NCBI GenBank assembly: GCA_913065125.1
Contig: CAJYAG010000002.1
Location: forward strand, 760,087 to 824,086
Source: an uncultured Flavobacteriaceae bacterium
Lineage (GTDB): Bacteria; Bacteroidota; Bacteroidia; Flavobacteriales; Flavobacteriaceae
Reading direction: 5' to 3'
DNA: 64,000 nt
Positions within the stretch are counted from its first letter, which is position 1. Every line of letters starts with the position of its first letter. The notes beneath the pieces are model-generated. The model was not told the DNA's origin. It searched no databases and was given only the letters and a program-made list of their open reading frames with translations. The translations under genes were made by a program, and so were the position numbers. This document shows positions 52,661 through 62,026 of this stretch, piece by piece.

Positions 52661-53784
52661 TAAAAAGAAAAGGCAATAAGGGCAACAAGTATAAATCCGA
52701 TAGAGGTAATAAAGAAGAAAACCCAGTTTACCAATATAAATTTTATCAACGTCTTAATGTGTCCCTGTTTGTAAAAACGCCTCATTGCGATGTATAAATA
52801 AATCAAGAATAGTAGTATGAAAATTCCTGTAATATATTTTGGATGCTTCGCGTAATCAACAATGTAAAAAAGAATTAGTAATAAAAAGAAAACGGTTTGT
52901 GTGTGAAAAACAAAAATTAAATGTTCTACATAGGTAAATTTTCTTCTCGCATAAAAGAATTTTAAAAACAATGTAAATAACGGTAAAAAGATAAATAATG
53001 AAATTGAAATGTACGAGATTAATTGTTTAGAGAATTCTTTTTGATTTTCGCTGCTTTCAAATATTTTGTTGAAGGCTTTAAGTCTGGTATACATAAAACG
53101 ATTAAAAAAAGTATGCTCTGCGTTTAAGCTATCTAAAGCACTGTCTGTTTCTATAGTTGGAAATTTTTTTTGAAAAGAATAATACTTGTTTGCATCAGGA
53201 AAGAAACTTAAATTAAAGTTCCCTGAGTTTTTAGATTTTATTTTTAGAGAATCTGGGTTTAATTGTGGAATTACTTTTAAAATTTCTTGCCTATCAGTTG
53301 AATCAATGTTTTTTAATGCATCGTTTATACTTGAGTTTGTTTTAACAGAATCTAACTCTTTTGTTGCAGCATCAAATTGTTCGTTTATACTTTTCTTTTT
53401 TGTTGTTTTCCCTGTTCTAAGCTCATTAAATGCTTCATAACTTTCTGTGGCTCCTAAAATTAAAAAGAAAAGTACAGAAACTGATAAATAAAACCGAAAC
53501 GGATTTGCATAACGCTGTCTTTTGCCATCAATATAATCTCTAGAAACTTTGCCAGGTTTTGTTAAAAGCGGAACAATAGTGGTCCAGAATTTGGAATCCC
53601 AAGAAATAAATCCGTTAAAAATTTCGTGTAAAAAATTGCCAAAAGTTATGCGCTTGTCTTTATTTGTTTGTCCACATTCTGGACAAAATTTTTCATGACC
53701 AGAAAAAGGATGTCCGCAATTAAAACACTCAGCGTCTAAAATCTTTGCTGGTTTGTTGCTTTTTTTTCTAATTCGTACTTTCAT
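52657..53784 (-). CDS. DUF3667 membrane protein with zinc ribbon
   Basis: A 375-residue protein. An N-terminal zinc ribbon has cysteines 20, 23, 34 and 37 (CFNCGHPF and CPECGQ), the short motif GFISWDSKFWTTIVPLLTKPGKVSRDYIDGKRQRYANPFRFYL defines DUF3667, and membrane spans lie at about 95-112 and from about 250 to the end. The region between them is a charged, probably periplasmic insert. No function known. Its start shares a base with the stop of apaG. Confidence 0.85.
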   Translation of the reverse strand: MKVRIRKKSNKPAKILDAECFNCGHPFSGHEKFCPECGQTNKDKRITFGNFLHEIFNGFISWDSKFWTTIVPLLTKPGKVSRDYIDGKRQRYANPFRFYLSVSVLFFLILGATESYEAFNELRTGKTTKKKSINEQFDAATKELDSVKTNSSINDALKNIDSTDRQEILKVIPQLNPDSLKIKSKNSGNFNLSFFPDANKYYSFQKKFPTIETDSALDSLNAEHTFFNRFMYTRLKAFNKIFESSENQKEFSKQLISYISISLFIFLPLFTLFLKFFYARRKFTYVEHLIFVFHTQTVFFLLLILFYIVDYAKHPKYITGIFILLFLIYLYIAMRRFYKQGHIKTLIKFILVNWVFFFITSIGFILVALIAFSFY

Positions 53785-54170
53785 TAGTTAAGTAATGAAG
53801 AGGTTGATAGTTGAAAAGTAGGGATGATTACTTGAAAAAAGGTATTTGTTTTTTTATTGATCATTTTAAAAGTTCCTTTCATTGAGCCAGAATCGCCCAG
53901 TAAAAAACAATTAGACCTGTATGTGTATTGTTCATTTGGATGTAATGTTGGTTTTTGCCCAACAACACCTTCGCCAACAACAAATTCTTTTTCGTTTAAT
54001 GCATCAGAAATTTCCCAAAAACGTTCTAATAATTGCACAACATCGCTAGATTTATTTTCGATAGTAATAAAATAACTGAACGCATTAAAAGAGTTTATTC
54101 CTCTTTCAATTACACCGTTAAACTCTGTTTTAACAGATATTTTTATACCATTTGTAATTTGTTGTACCAT
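53784..54170 (-). CDS. apaG: ApaG-domain protein
   Basis: A 128-residue single-domain beta-sandwich protein (ApaG/DUF525 family). FSYFITIENKSSDVVQLLERFWEISD and VVGEGVVGQKPTLHPNEQYTYRS, followed by GSMKGTFKM, are diagnostic. Loss in enterobacteria affects cobalt resistance and Ap4A levels, but the biochemical role is not clear. A perfect -7 box lies upstream. Confidence 0.93.
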   Translation of the reverse strand: MVQQITNGIKISVKTEFNGVIERGINSFNAFSYFITIENKSSDVVQLLERFWEISDALNEKEFVVGEGVVGQKPTLHPNEQYTYRSNCFLLGDSGSMKGTFKMINKKTNTFFQVIIPTFQLSTSSLLN

Positions 54171-54195
54171 ACAATTTTTAGAAAAGTTAGCGTAT

Positions 54196-54203
54196 CAAAT
54201 ATA
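54196..54203 (-). promoter_or_regulatory. Bacteroidota -7 box upstream of apaG
   Basis: TATATTTG on the minus strand, 25 bases before the ATG of apaG. Confidence 0.5.
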
Positions 54204-54238
54204 AGAACTTTAGAGAAATAGAGAAAAATTAGTGCAAT

Positions 54239-55471
54239 TTATTCTTGTTCGTTAACTGTTGTGCTGCCAACTCCAAAAACACGTTGGTAATTTTCTCCAA
54301 AAGCTTTATAAAAAACAAGCACTGTATATTCGTTTTCTGTTTGATAGAAAGAGCCGTTAATTTCGTGAGTATTTATACAGTTTTTTTTGTCTTTTGTAGC
54401 AAAAGTATAATTGTAGAAGCCTTGTTTTAATAAGATAGAAGCTTCATATTTTTTTGTATCAGTATTAAAATTCATTTTGTTTTCTGAGGTGGTTTTAAAA
54501 TCGTTAAAAGCGCCATAAACATAAATTTCTTTGTTTGCAATTTCATCAATATCTAATGAAAAATGAACCATCGCGTAATCTGCTTCTGTAAATGGATTGT
54601 TTCCTTCGGTAGTTCTGATGACAAACTGGCCGTTAATGTCTGGGAAATACGTGTATGATTTTAAATTCCGGGCTTCTTGCGGGTATAAATAAGCATGATA
54701 AATGTCTTTTTTTTCTACACGAGCAATTTGAACTGTGCTATTTCTTATTTGCTTATTGTCAAAATTCAAATATTCATTTCCACTATAAAAATTTGGTTTG
54801 TTGTAGTATTTATAAACCAATTGATTATTTCTAAAAAACTGTGGTTTTAAATTAGAAACTGCTGTTTCCCAGATGTTATTTTGTAAAACAACAACCTTAA
54901 GTTCTTGTGATGGATTTCTAATTTCGTTCGCGTTATAATTAATTGTAAACTGAACAGTTTGTTGTTGGTTTTTGGATGATGTATTTCTGCTTCTTACAAC
55001 AGCAACTCCAACCAACGCTTTGCTTTCGTAATAAGTAAATTTTCTGCTAAAAATTATATTTTGTAGTTCGTCTAATACAGAAATAAGGTAATTGCCGCTT
55101 TTTGTTATTTTGGTATTTTCATTCGGAACTTGTACGCTATAATTTGTGTAATCTTGTAATGTGTTAAAAGAATTTTCGTAATCTAAAATGTTGTTTTGTT
55201 GAAAGCCAGTAATATATTCATTGGTAGAAATATTGCTTGGTTTCCAATCAGAATTCATGTGTTCTATCTTATAAGAATATTCTTTTTGATCTGCATCTAA
55301 ATCATCAAAAGAAAGTATTAATGTTTGTCCTAAAGGAACAATGGTGGAAAAATTATTGCTTTCTAACGGTTTTAAAATAATTGATTTTATATTTTTTGTT
55401 GTTAATTGTTGAGCGACAGAAATAGTGCTAAACATAATAGTAATACACAAAGTAACAACGCTTCTTTTCAT
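54239..55471 (-). CDS. DUF5103 protein (type IX secretion system plug protein)
   Basis: A 410-residue exported protein with signal peptide (cleaved after VAQ, residue 20). The family pattern is seen in KSIILKPLESNNFSTIVPLGQTLILSFDDLDADQKEYSYKIEHMNSDW. It is beta-rich and has no catalytic motif. The DUF5103 family is annotated as the T9SS plug protein that closes the periplasmic side of the SprA translocon while it is idle. Its presence supports a working T9SS for the cargo at 31344. Confidence 0.82.
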   Translation of the reverse strand: MKRSVVTLCITIMFSTISVAQQLTTKNIKSIILKPLESNNFSTIVPLGQTLILSFDDLDADQKEYSYKIEHMNSDWKPSNISTNEYITGFQQNNILDYENSFNTLQDYTNYSVQVPNENTKITKSGNYLISVLDELQNIIFSRKFTYYESKALVGVAVVRSRNTSSKNQQQTVQFTINYNANEIRNPSQELKVVVLQNNIWETAVSNLKPQFFRNNQLVYKYYNKPNFYSGNEYLNFDNKQIRNSTVQIARVEKKDIYHAYLYPQEARNLKSYTYFPDINGQFVIRTTEGNNPFTEADYAMVHFSLDIDEIANKEIYVYGAFNDFKTTSENKMNFNTDTKKYEASILLKQGFYNYTFATKDKKNCINTHEINGSFYQTENEYTVLVFYKAFGENYQRVFGVGSTTVNEQE

Positions 55472-55630
55472 GATTAAATAGATTATTAAAACAAAGCGAT
55501 TTATCCTTTGTTATTCTACAAACGTACTAAATTTTAAAAAAACACAAAGCAGCTCTATTTAGAATGATTACAAATAAATAAAACTTTTTAAGATTAACTC
55601 TAATTATTCGATAAAGGGTTTTAAATTTTT

Positions 55631-55638
55631 TAAATTTG
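55631..55638 (+). promoter_or_regulatory. Bacteroidota -7 box of the nqr operon
   Basis: TAAATTTG, a perfect TAnnTTTG match, 36 bases before the nqrA ATG. It probably drives nqrABCDEF. A partial -33 TTC is at 55607. Confidence 0.55.
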
Positions 55639-55674
55639 CATGTTTTTTTAAGATAATTAAAAGTCATATTTACT

Positions 55675-57027
55675 ATGTCAAAAGACATCCGTATAAAAAA
55701 AGGTTTGAACATCAAACTTGTTGGCGAAGCAGAACAAACTACATCAGATACGAATGTTAGTGGAGTTTTTGCTGTAAAGCCAGAAGATTTTCACGGAATA
55801 ACACCAAAACTTACCGCTAAAATTGGAGCAGATGTAAAAGCAGGTGATTCGCTATTTTATTCAAAAAGTGATGAGCGTATTTTATTTCCTTCGCCAATAA
55901 GTGGTAAAGTAATAGATGTTATTCGAGGAGAAAGAAGAAGAGTTTTAGAAATTAAAATCCAAGCAGATGCTACTCAGCAGTTTGCAGATTTTGGTAAAAA
56001 GGAAGCAGCTAAAATGTCTGGAGAAGAAGTGAAAACTCACTTGCTTTCTTCAGGTTGTTGGCCATTTGTAAAACAACGCCCGTATGATGTTGTTGCAAAT
56101 CCAAATCAAGCTCCAAAAGCTATTTTTATCTCCGGATATAATAGCGCGCCATTAGCTGCAGATTTAGATTATGCACTCAAAGGAAAAGAAGCCGAAATTC
56201 AGGAAGCAATTACTGCTTTAGGGAAATTAACAGAAGGAAAAGTTCATGTTTCTATCTCTAAAGGGACAAATTTATCGCCATTTAATGGGGTGAAAGGAGC
56301 AGAGCTACACGGTTTGGTTGGTCCGCATCCTGTTGGAAATGTAAGCACACAAATTGCACAAGTAAATCCGATTAACAAAGGAGAGGTTGTTTGGGTTGTT
56401 GCTGCACAAGATTTGGTAATTATTGGGGAGTTATTGTTAACTGGTACATTTAATGCAACAAGAAAAATTGCATTAACAGGTTCTCAGTTTTCAAAACCAA
56501 AATACGTTACAGCCATAATTGGTTCAAGTATTAAAAATATTGTTACCGATAATTTAAATACAGAAAACACTAGAATTATTAGTGGTAATGTATTAACAGG
56601 TTCTCAAGTTTCTTTAGATGGTAATTTAGGGTATTATGACAATCAAATAACTGCAATTCCAGAAGGAGATGATTATGAATTATTTGGATGGAACAAGCCA
56701 GTTTTTGATAAAGTATCAACTTCTAGAGCATTCACTTTTTCTTGGATGAACCCAAAGAAAAAATACGATTTAAACACCAATACCAACGGAGAACACAGAG
56801 CATTTGTAGTTACTGGTTCTTACGAGGAAGTTTTTCCTTTAGATATTTATCCAATGCAATTGTTAAAATCTTGTATGTATAAAGATTTAGATGAAATGGA
56901 AGCTTTAGGCGCTTATGAAATAGCACCAGAAGATTTTGCTTTAACAGAATTTATTTGTGTATCAAAACAACCACATCAGAAGATTATTCGTGAAGGGTTG
57001 GATTTAATGAGAGAAGAATTAGGATAA
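55675..57027 (+). CDS. nqrA: Na+-translocating NADH:quinone reductase subunit A
   Basis: A 450-residue subunit on the cytoplasmic side of the complex, thought to bind quinone or inhibitors. The N-terminal RnfC-like barrel motif KIGADVKAGDSLFYSKSDE (about 44-62), SPISGKVIDVIRGERR (about 75-90) and HGLVGPHPVGNVSTQI (about 217-232) are family-typical. First gene of nqrABCDEF; 4 bases separate it from nqrB. Confidence 0.96.
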   Translation: MSKDIRIKKGLNIKLVGEAEQTTSDTNVSGVFAVKPEDFHGITPKLTAKIGADVKAGDSLFYSKSDERILFPSPISGKVIDVIRGERRRVLEIKIQADATQQFADFGKKEAAKMSGEEVKTHLLSSGCWPFVKQRPYDVVANPNQAPKAIFISGYNSAPLAADLDYALKGKEAEIQEAITALGKLTEGKVHVSISKGTNLSPFNGVKGAELHGLVGPHPVGNVSTQIAQVNPINKGEVVWVVAAQDLVIIGELLLTGTFNATRKIALTGSQFSKPKYVTAIIGSSIKNIVTDNLNTENTRIISGNVLTGSQVSLDGNLGYYDNQITAIPEGDDYELFGWNKPVFDKVSTSRAFTFSWMNPKKKYDLNTNTNGEHRAFVVTGSYEEVFPLDIYPMQLLKSCMYKDLDEMEALGAYEIAPEDFALTEFICVSKQPHQKIIREGLDLMREELG

Positions 57028-57031
57028 GGTT

Positions 57032-58240
57032 ATGGGCTTAAAACAAAATTTACATAATTTAAAAGAAAAATATAAAGGAACAAAAATGGCTCCTGCGTTT
57101 AATGCAATCCATACCTTTTTATATTTGCCGAATGAGACCACTCACGGAGGAACTCACATTAAAGCGGCAGACGATTTAAAACGTACCATGAATATTGTAA
57201 TTATGGCTTTAGTGCCATGTTTAATTTTCGGTATGTTTAATACAGGTTTTCAACACAACGTTGCTGTTAACGGAAACTTTACTTCTGGAATGTCTTTCTT
57301 TAGTGGAGACTTTTGGAATTTAGAGAATTTCTTTATTGGAGCAGCTAAGATTTTACCTTTGGTAATTATTTCATACGGAGTTGGACTTTTAGTTGAATTT
57401 ATCTTTGCTGTAATCAAAGGACACGAAGTAGAAGAAGGATATTTAGTAACAGGGATGTTGGTTCCTTTAATTGTTCCTGTAGATATTCCACTTTGGATGT
57501 TATCAGTAGCTGTAATTTTCGGTGTAGTAATCGGAAAAGAAGTTTTTGGAGGAACAGGAATGAATATCTTAAACCCTGCTTTAACCATTAGAGCATTTTT
57601 ATTCTTCGCCTATCCAACTTGGATGTCTGGAGATAAAGTTTGGGTAACTGGAGCCGTAGAAGCAACAGGAACTGCAGATGCAATTTCTGGAGAAACTGTT
57701 TTAGGAAGCTTAGCACAAGGAAAAGAGGTTGTGTATTCTACTTGGGATATGTTTGCCGGTTTTATGCCTGGTTCGGTTGGAGAAACATCTACTTTATTAA
57801 TTTTAATTGGAGCTTTATTCTTAATTTTTACTAAGATTGGAAGTTGGAGAATCATGTTAAGTGCATCTATAGGAGCCTTAGCAATGGGACTAATTTTCAA
57901 CGGTGTTGTAGATCAAGGATGGATTGGAGAAGGAAGTAAATTCTACGATTTAATGAGCACAAATTTCTGGCACCATTTATTAATTGGTGGATTTGCATTT
58001 GGAGCAGTTTATATGGCTACAGATCCAGTAACAGCATCGCAAACAAACAAAGGAAAATGGATTTATGGTTTCTTAATTGGATTTATTTCAATTATGATTC
58101 GAGTATTTAATCCAGCATATCCAGAAGGAGTTATGTTAGCAATTTTATTAATGAACGTTTTTGCTCCAACAATTGACCATTATGTGGTTCAAGGAAATGT
58201 AAAGAGAAGATTAAAACGTGCTAAAGTTAAAACTGCCTAG
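57032..58240 (+). CDS. nqrB: Na+-NQR subunit B
   Basis: A 402-residue membrane subunit with about ten spans that carries covalent FMN and riboflavin and is part of the sodium channel. Family residues: THGGTHIKAADDLKRTMN (about 37-54), GTGMNILNPALTIRAFLFFAYP, and the flavinylation region GSVGETSTL near 247-255. ATDPVTASQTNKGKW lies near the end. Two bases separate it from nqrC. Confidence 0.97.
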   Translation: MGLKQNLHNLKEKYKGTKMAPAFNAIHTFLYLPNETTHGGTHIKAADDLKRTMNIVIMALVPCLIFGMFNTGFQHNVAVNGNFTSGMSFFSGDFWNLENFFIGAAKILPLVIISYGVGLLVEFIFAVIKGHEVEEGYLVTGMLVPLIVPVDIPLWMLSVAVIFGVVIGKEVFGGTGMNILNPALTIRAFLFFAYPTWMSGDKVWVTGAVEATGTADAISGETVLGSLAQGKEVVYSTWDMFAGFMPGSVGETSTLLILIGALFLIFTKIGSWRIMLSASIGALAMGLIFNGVVDQGWIGEGSKFYDLMSTNFWHHLLIGGFAFGAVYMATDPVTASQTNKGKWIYGFLIGFISIMIRVFNPAYPEGVMLAILLMNVFAPTIDHYVVQGNVKRRLKRAKVKTA

Positions 58241-58242
58241 TT

Positions 58243-58989
58243 ATGAGTAAGAGAACAGATAGTAATTTATATACAATACTATTCGCAGCAGGAATGGTGC
58301 TTGTAGTAGGAACTTTATTAGCGTTTTTCGCTTCGTCATTGAAACCAGCAATTGATGAAAATAAACGAATCGAAAAGCAACAAAATATTTTATACGCAAT
58401 GGGCGTAAATGAAAATGACGAAACCAACGCAATCTTTGTTTCTAAAGATAAAGTGGCTGAAGAGTTTTCTAAATACATCACAAAGCAAATCGTAATTCAA
58501 GGAGGTAATATCACTGAAGATGATAACGCGTATTTAATAGATATCAAGAAAGAGCAAACAGCAGCTAAAGAAGGTAAGGAAAGAAGATTCCCTTTATTTA
58601 TCGGAGAAAAAGAGGGTAAAACATTTTACATCGCTCCGATTAGAGGAAAAGGGCTTTGGGATGCCATCTGGGGATATGTAGGAATGGACGAAAACATGGT
58701 GATTCAAGGTGCTTATTTTGACCATAAAGGAGAAACAGCAGGTTTAGGTTCTAACATAAAACTACGTTTCTTTATGGATGATTTTATTGGAGAACACTTG
58801 TTAAAAGATGGAGCGTTTAAAGGAATTACCGTTTCTAAATCTAACAACGATCCAAAAAACGAAGATAAAACAGATAACGAAGTAGATGCAATTGCAGGTG
58901 CAACAATTACTGGTGATGGAGTTTCAGCAATGATAAAATCAGAGTTGAGAAAATATGTAACCTACTTTAACACTTTAAAAACAAATTAA
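58243..58989 (+). CDS. nqrC: Na+-NQR subunit C
   Basis: A 248-residue subunit with one N-terminal span (about 10-30) and a periplasmic FMN domain. Flavin is attached to a threonine in AGATITGDGV (near 223-232) by the ApbE flavin transferase; no apbE gene is within the window. GKGLWDAIWGYVGMD near 140 is family-typical. Followed one base later by nqrD. Confidence 0.96.
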   Translation: MSKRTDSNLYTILFAAGMVLVVGTLLAFFASSLKPAIDENKRIEKQQNILYAMGVNENDETNAIFVSKDKVAEEFSKYITKQIVIQGGNITEDDNAYLIDIKKEQTAAKEGKERRFPLFIGEKEGKTFYIAPIRGKGLWDAIWGYVGMDENMVIQGAYFDHKGETAGLGSNIKLRFFMDDFIGEHLLKDGAFKGITVSKSNNDPKNEDKTDNEVDAIAGATITGDGVSAMIKSELRKYVTYFNTLKTN

Positions 58990-58990
58990 T

Positions 58991-59638
58991 ATGGGACTTT
59001 TATCAAAAAAAGACGCAGCATTAATCACAGATCCATTTGCAGATAACAATCCAATTACTATTCAGGTTTTAGGAATCTGTTCTGCATTGGCAATTACAGC
59101 AGAACTAAAAGCTTCTATTGTAATGGCAATTTCTGTATTATTTGTAATGGGAGTTGGTAATGTTGTTATTTCTTTAATGAGAAATATCATTCCTTCAAAA
59201 ATTAGAATTATTGCACAGCTAATTGTTGTAGCAACATTAGTAATTATTGTTGATCAAGTGTTGAAAGCTTTTGCTTATGAGCTAAGTAAAACCTTAGGAG
59301 CTTTTATCGGCTTAATTATTACTAACTGTATTATTATGGGGCGTTTTGAAGCTTTTGCTTTGGCAAACGGGCCATGGAGATCATTGTTAGACGGTATAGG
59401 AAATGCAATAGGTTATGGGGTTATTCTAATTATTGTAGGTTTCTTTAGAGAACTTCTAGGTTCGGGAACTTTATTAGGATATAAAGTTTTAGGAGATCCT
59501 ATCGAGAAAACAGGAGTTTATGAATACGGATATGAAAATAACGGATTTATGTTATTAGCCCCAATGGCATTAATTGTTGTTGGAATCATTATCTGGTTTC
59601 AACGTAGTAGAAACGAAGCATTAATAGAAGAAAATTAA
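58991..59638 (+). CDS. nqrD: Na+-NQR subunit D
   Basis: A 215-residue membrane subunit with six spans, homologous to NqrE and RnfE. Typical motifs are NPITIQVLGICSALAIT (about 20-36), LGAFIGLIITNCIIMGRFEAFA (about 100-121) and GYGVILIIVGFFRELLGSGTLLG (about 141-163). The cysteine in TNC contributes to the intramembrane iron centre shared with NqrE. The following gap of 82 bases holds a hairpin. Confidence 0.96.
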   Translation: MGLLSKKDAALITDPFADNNPITIQVLGICSALAITAELKASIVMAISVLFVMGVGNVVISLMRNIIPSKIRIIAQLIVVATLVIIVDQVLKAFAYELSKTLGAFIGLIITNCIIMGRFEAFALANGPWRSLLDGIGNAIGYGVILIIVGFFRELLGSGTLLGYKVLGDPIEKTGVYEYGYENNGFMLLAPMALIVVGIIIWFQRSRNEALIEEN

Positions 59639-59644
59639 AATTAG

Positions 59645-59716
59645 TTAACAGTAGCCAGTGTTCAGTTTGCAGTCAAATGCCAACTGAACACTGAATACTG
59701 AAAACTGAAAACTAAA
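59645..59716. repeat. Inverted/tandem repeat between nqrD and nqrE
   Basis: CAGTGTTCAGTT (59658-59669) and AACTGAACACTG (59684-59695) form a perfect 12-base stem; tandem AACTGAAxACTGAA follows. Same family as 30474. It splits the otherwise gapless nqr operon. Confidence 0.75.
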
Positions 59717-59720
59717 ATAA

Positions 59721-60458
59721 ATGGAACATTTAGAATTATTTTTCAAGTCGATTTTTATAGACAACATGGTATTTGCAACCTTCTTAGGAATGTGTTCTTA
59801 TCTTGCTGTATCTAAAAAAGTATCTACAGCTGTTGGTTTAGGAGCTGCGGTAATCTTTGTATTAGCCGTTACCGTTCCGTTAAACTGGTTGTTAGATCAA
59901 TACATATTAAAAGAAGGCGCATTGGTTTGGTTAGGTCCAGAATATGCAGCATACGATTTAAGTTTCTTATCATTTATCTTATTTATTGCAACCATAGCAA
60001 CAATGGTACAATTAGTAGAGATAATTGTAGAAAAATTCTCCCCTTCTTTATACAACTCTTTGGGTATTTTCTTACCATTAATCGCAGTAAACTGTGCTAT
60101 CTTAGGAGGATCTTTATTTATGCAATCTCGTGAAATTGCTTCTTTAGGACTAGCAACTACTTACGGAATTGGCTCTGGTATCGGATGGTTTTTAGCAATT
60201 TTAGCAATTGCTGCTATTCGTGAGAAAATTAGATACTCTAGCATTCCTGCTCCACTAAGAGGATTGGGAATTACGTTTATCGTAACGGGTTTAATGGCTA
60301 TTGGTTTTATGAGTTTTGGCGGGATGTTAACTGGTGGTGATGAAGAAGTTAAAGAAACTCCAAAAACCGAAGCGGTTAAAGTGATCAAAGAAGATGCAAA
60401 AGCTAAAGAAGTAAAGAAAAAAGAATTAGCGAATAACTCTAAAGAAATACAAGAATAA
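59721..60458 (+). CDS. nqrE: Na+-NQR subunit E
   Basis: A 245-residue membrane subunit with six spans, partner of Nqr[27 protein letters not shown] (about 16-41) and [20 protein letters not shown] (about 118-137) hold the cysteines of the iron centre; [24 protein letters not shown] is conserved. A Lys/Glu-rich tail (about 205-245) extends beyond the usual ~200-residue length. Its stop overlaps nqrF's ATG by one base. Confidence 0.96.
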   Translation: MEHLELFFKSIFIDNMVFATFLGMCSYLAVSKKVSTAVGLGAAVIFVLAVTVPLNWLLDQYILKEGALVWLGPEYAAYDLSFLSFILFIATIATMVQLVEIIVEKFSPSLYNSLGIFLPLIAVNCAILGGSLFMQSREIASLGLATTYGIGSGIGWFLAILAIAAIREKIRYSSIPAPLRGLGITFIVTGLMAIGFMSFGGMLTGGDEEVKETPKTEAVKVIKEDAKAKEVKKKELANNSKEIQE

Positions 60459-61768
60459 TGATATTAGAGGTAAGTACATTAGGAACAATTACAGCTACAG
60501 TAGCTGCATTCTTAGTAATAACATTGTTATTAGTTGCATTGTTATTATTTGTAAAACAAAAGCTATCTCCATCTGGCCCTGTCAAGATTACCATTAACGG
60601 AGAAAGAACAATTGAAGTTGGTTCTGGAGGAACTTTATTATCAACTTTAGGAGCAGAGAAAATATTTTTACCATCAGCTTGTGGTGGAGGAGGAACGTGT
60701 ATTCAGTGTGAATGTCACGTAAATTCTGGTGGAGGTGAAGCTTTACCAACAGAAACACCTCATTTTACGCGTAAAGAATTGGCACAAGGTGCACGTTTAT
60801 CTTGCCAAGTAAAAGTAAAACAAGATATGGATATTTCTATTCCTGAAGAGATTTTTGGAATTAAGAAATGGGATGCAACAGTTGTGCGTAATTATAACGT
60901 AGCATCATTCATTAAAGAATTTGTAGTTGAGATTCCAGAAGATATGGGTTACAAAGCAGGTGGATACATCCAAATTGAAATCCCGCCTTGTGAAGTTAAA
61001 TTTTCTGATATGGATATTACTGCTCATCCAGAAGAGCATGATACACCAGATAAGTTTAAGGCAGAATGGGATAAGTTTAAATTATGGCCTTTGGTAATGA
61101 AAAATACTGAAACCGTTGAACGTGCTTATTCGATGGCTTCTTTTCCAGCAGAAGGAAGGGAAATTATGCTAAATGTACGTATTGCAACACCCCCTTTTGA
61201 TAGAGCAAAAGGTGGATGGATGGATGTAAATCCAGGAATTGCATCTTCGTATATTTTTAATTTAAAGAAAGGTGATAAGTGTGTTATTTCTGGACCTTAT
61301 GGAGAGTTCTTTATCAATGAATCTGAAGCAGAAATGTTATATGTTGGTGGTGGAGCTGGAATGGCGCCAATGCGTTCGCATTTATATCACTTATTCAGAA
61401 CTTTAAAAACAGGAAGAAAAGTTACGTATTGGTACGGAGGACGTTCTAAAGCAGAGTTGTTTTATATAGAACACTTTAGAGCTTTAGAAAAAGATTTCCC
61501 GAACTTTAAATTCTATATTGCCTTGTCTGATCCTTTAGAATCAGATAATTGGAAAAAGAAAAAAGACATTAATGATACAGATGGAGATGGTTTTGTTGGA
61601 TTCATACATAATTGTGTAATAGAAAACTATTTGAACCATCATGAATCTCCAGAAGACTTAGAATTGTACTTCTGTGGACCACCTTTAATGAATCAAGCTG
61701 TTCAAAAAATGGGAGAAGATTTTGGTCTTGCAGACGAAAACATCCGATTTGATGACTTTGGAGGGTAG
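60458..61768 (+). CDS. nqrF: Na+-NQR subunit F (NADH dehydrogenase)
   Basis: A 436-residue entry subunit. One N-terminal span (about 8-30), then a 2Fe-2S ferredoxin domain with SACGGGGTCIQCECHV and the fourth cysteine in ARLSCQVKV (about 74-119), then the FAD domain with RAYSMASFP and the NADH domain with VGGGAGMAPMRSH. It oxidises NADH and passes electrons to the sodium-pumping membrane part. Last gene of the operon. Confidence 0.97.
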   Translation: MILEVSTLGTITATVAAFLVITLLLVALLLFVKQKLSPSGPVKITINGERTIEVGSGGTLLSTLGAEKIFLPSACGGGGTCIQCECHVNSGGGEALPTETPHFTRKELAQGARLSCQVKVKQDMDISIPEEIFGIKKWDATVVRNYNVASFIKEFVVEIPEDMGYKAGGYIQIEIPPCEVKFSDMDITAHPEEHDTPDKFKAEWDKFKLWPLVMKNTETVERAYSMASFPAEGREIMLNVRIATPPFDRAKGGWMDVNPGIASSYIFNLKKGDKCVISGPYGEFFINESEAEMLYVGGGAGMAPMRSHLYHLFRTLKTGRKVTYWYGGRSKAELFYIEHFRALEKDFPNFKFYIALSDPLESDNWKKKKDINDTDGDGFVGFIHNCVIENYLNHHESPEDLELYFCGPPLMNQAVQKMGEDFGLADENIRFDDFGG

Positions 61769-61792
61769 GCGTACTCGCCATTAAGAAATATG

Positions 61793-61859
61793 TCATTACT
61801 GCGAAGGTAGGAACCTCTAAATTCTAAAAAAAAGTAGATTCCTACCTACGCAGGAATGA
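61793..61859. repeat. TCATTACTGCGAAGG intergenic palindromic repeat
   Basis: TCATT-act-GCG-aa-GGTAGGAA (61793-61812) pairs with TTCCTACC-ta-CGC-agg-AATGA (61839-61859), a long imperfect hairpin. The same family, reverse-complemented, is at 38368-38462. Confidence 0.75.
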
Positions 61860-61862
61860 TAA

Positions 61863-61895
61863 AAAAACCGATATAGAAATGTATCGGTTTTTTTT
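61863..61895 (+). terminator. Rho-independent terminator of the nqr operon
   Basis: AAAAACCGATA/TATCGGTTTTT stem followed by a run of eight T. The next gene starts 132 bases later; that stretch is AT-rich with no clear TAnnTTTG box. Confidence 0.88.
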
Positions 61896-62026
61896 ATTGC
61901 TGTATTTCACAAATATGATGTTGTTCTTCACATTCTTTTGCTTATTTGAGAAATGAAGCTCATTTTTATATTACGTTATAAGCACATTTAATATATATAT
62001 AGTATTTTTATAAAAACAACAACTAT

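Noticed and set aside
57250..57588. Long open frames on the minus strand inside the nqr genes and similar ones elsewhere
   Set aside because: They lie antisense to well-matched nqr genes, are low-complexity translations and have no family features; they are shadows.
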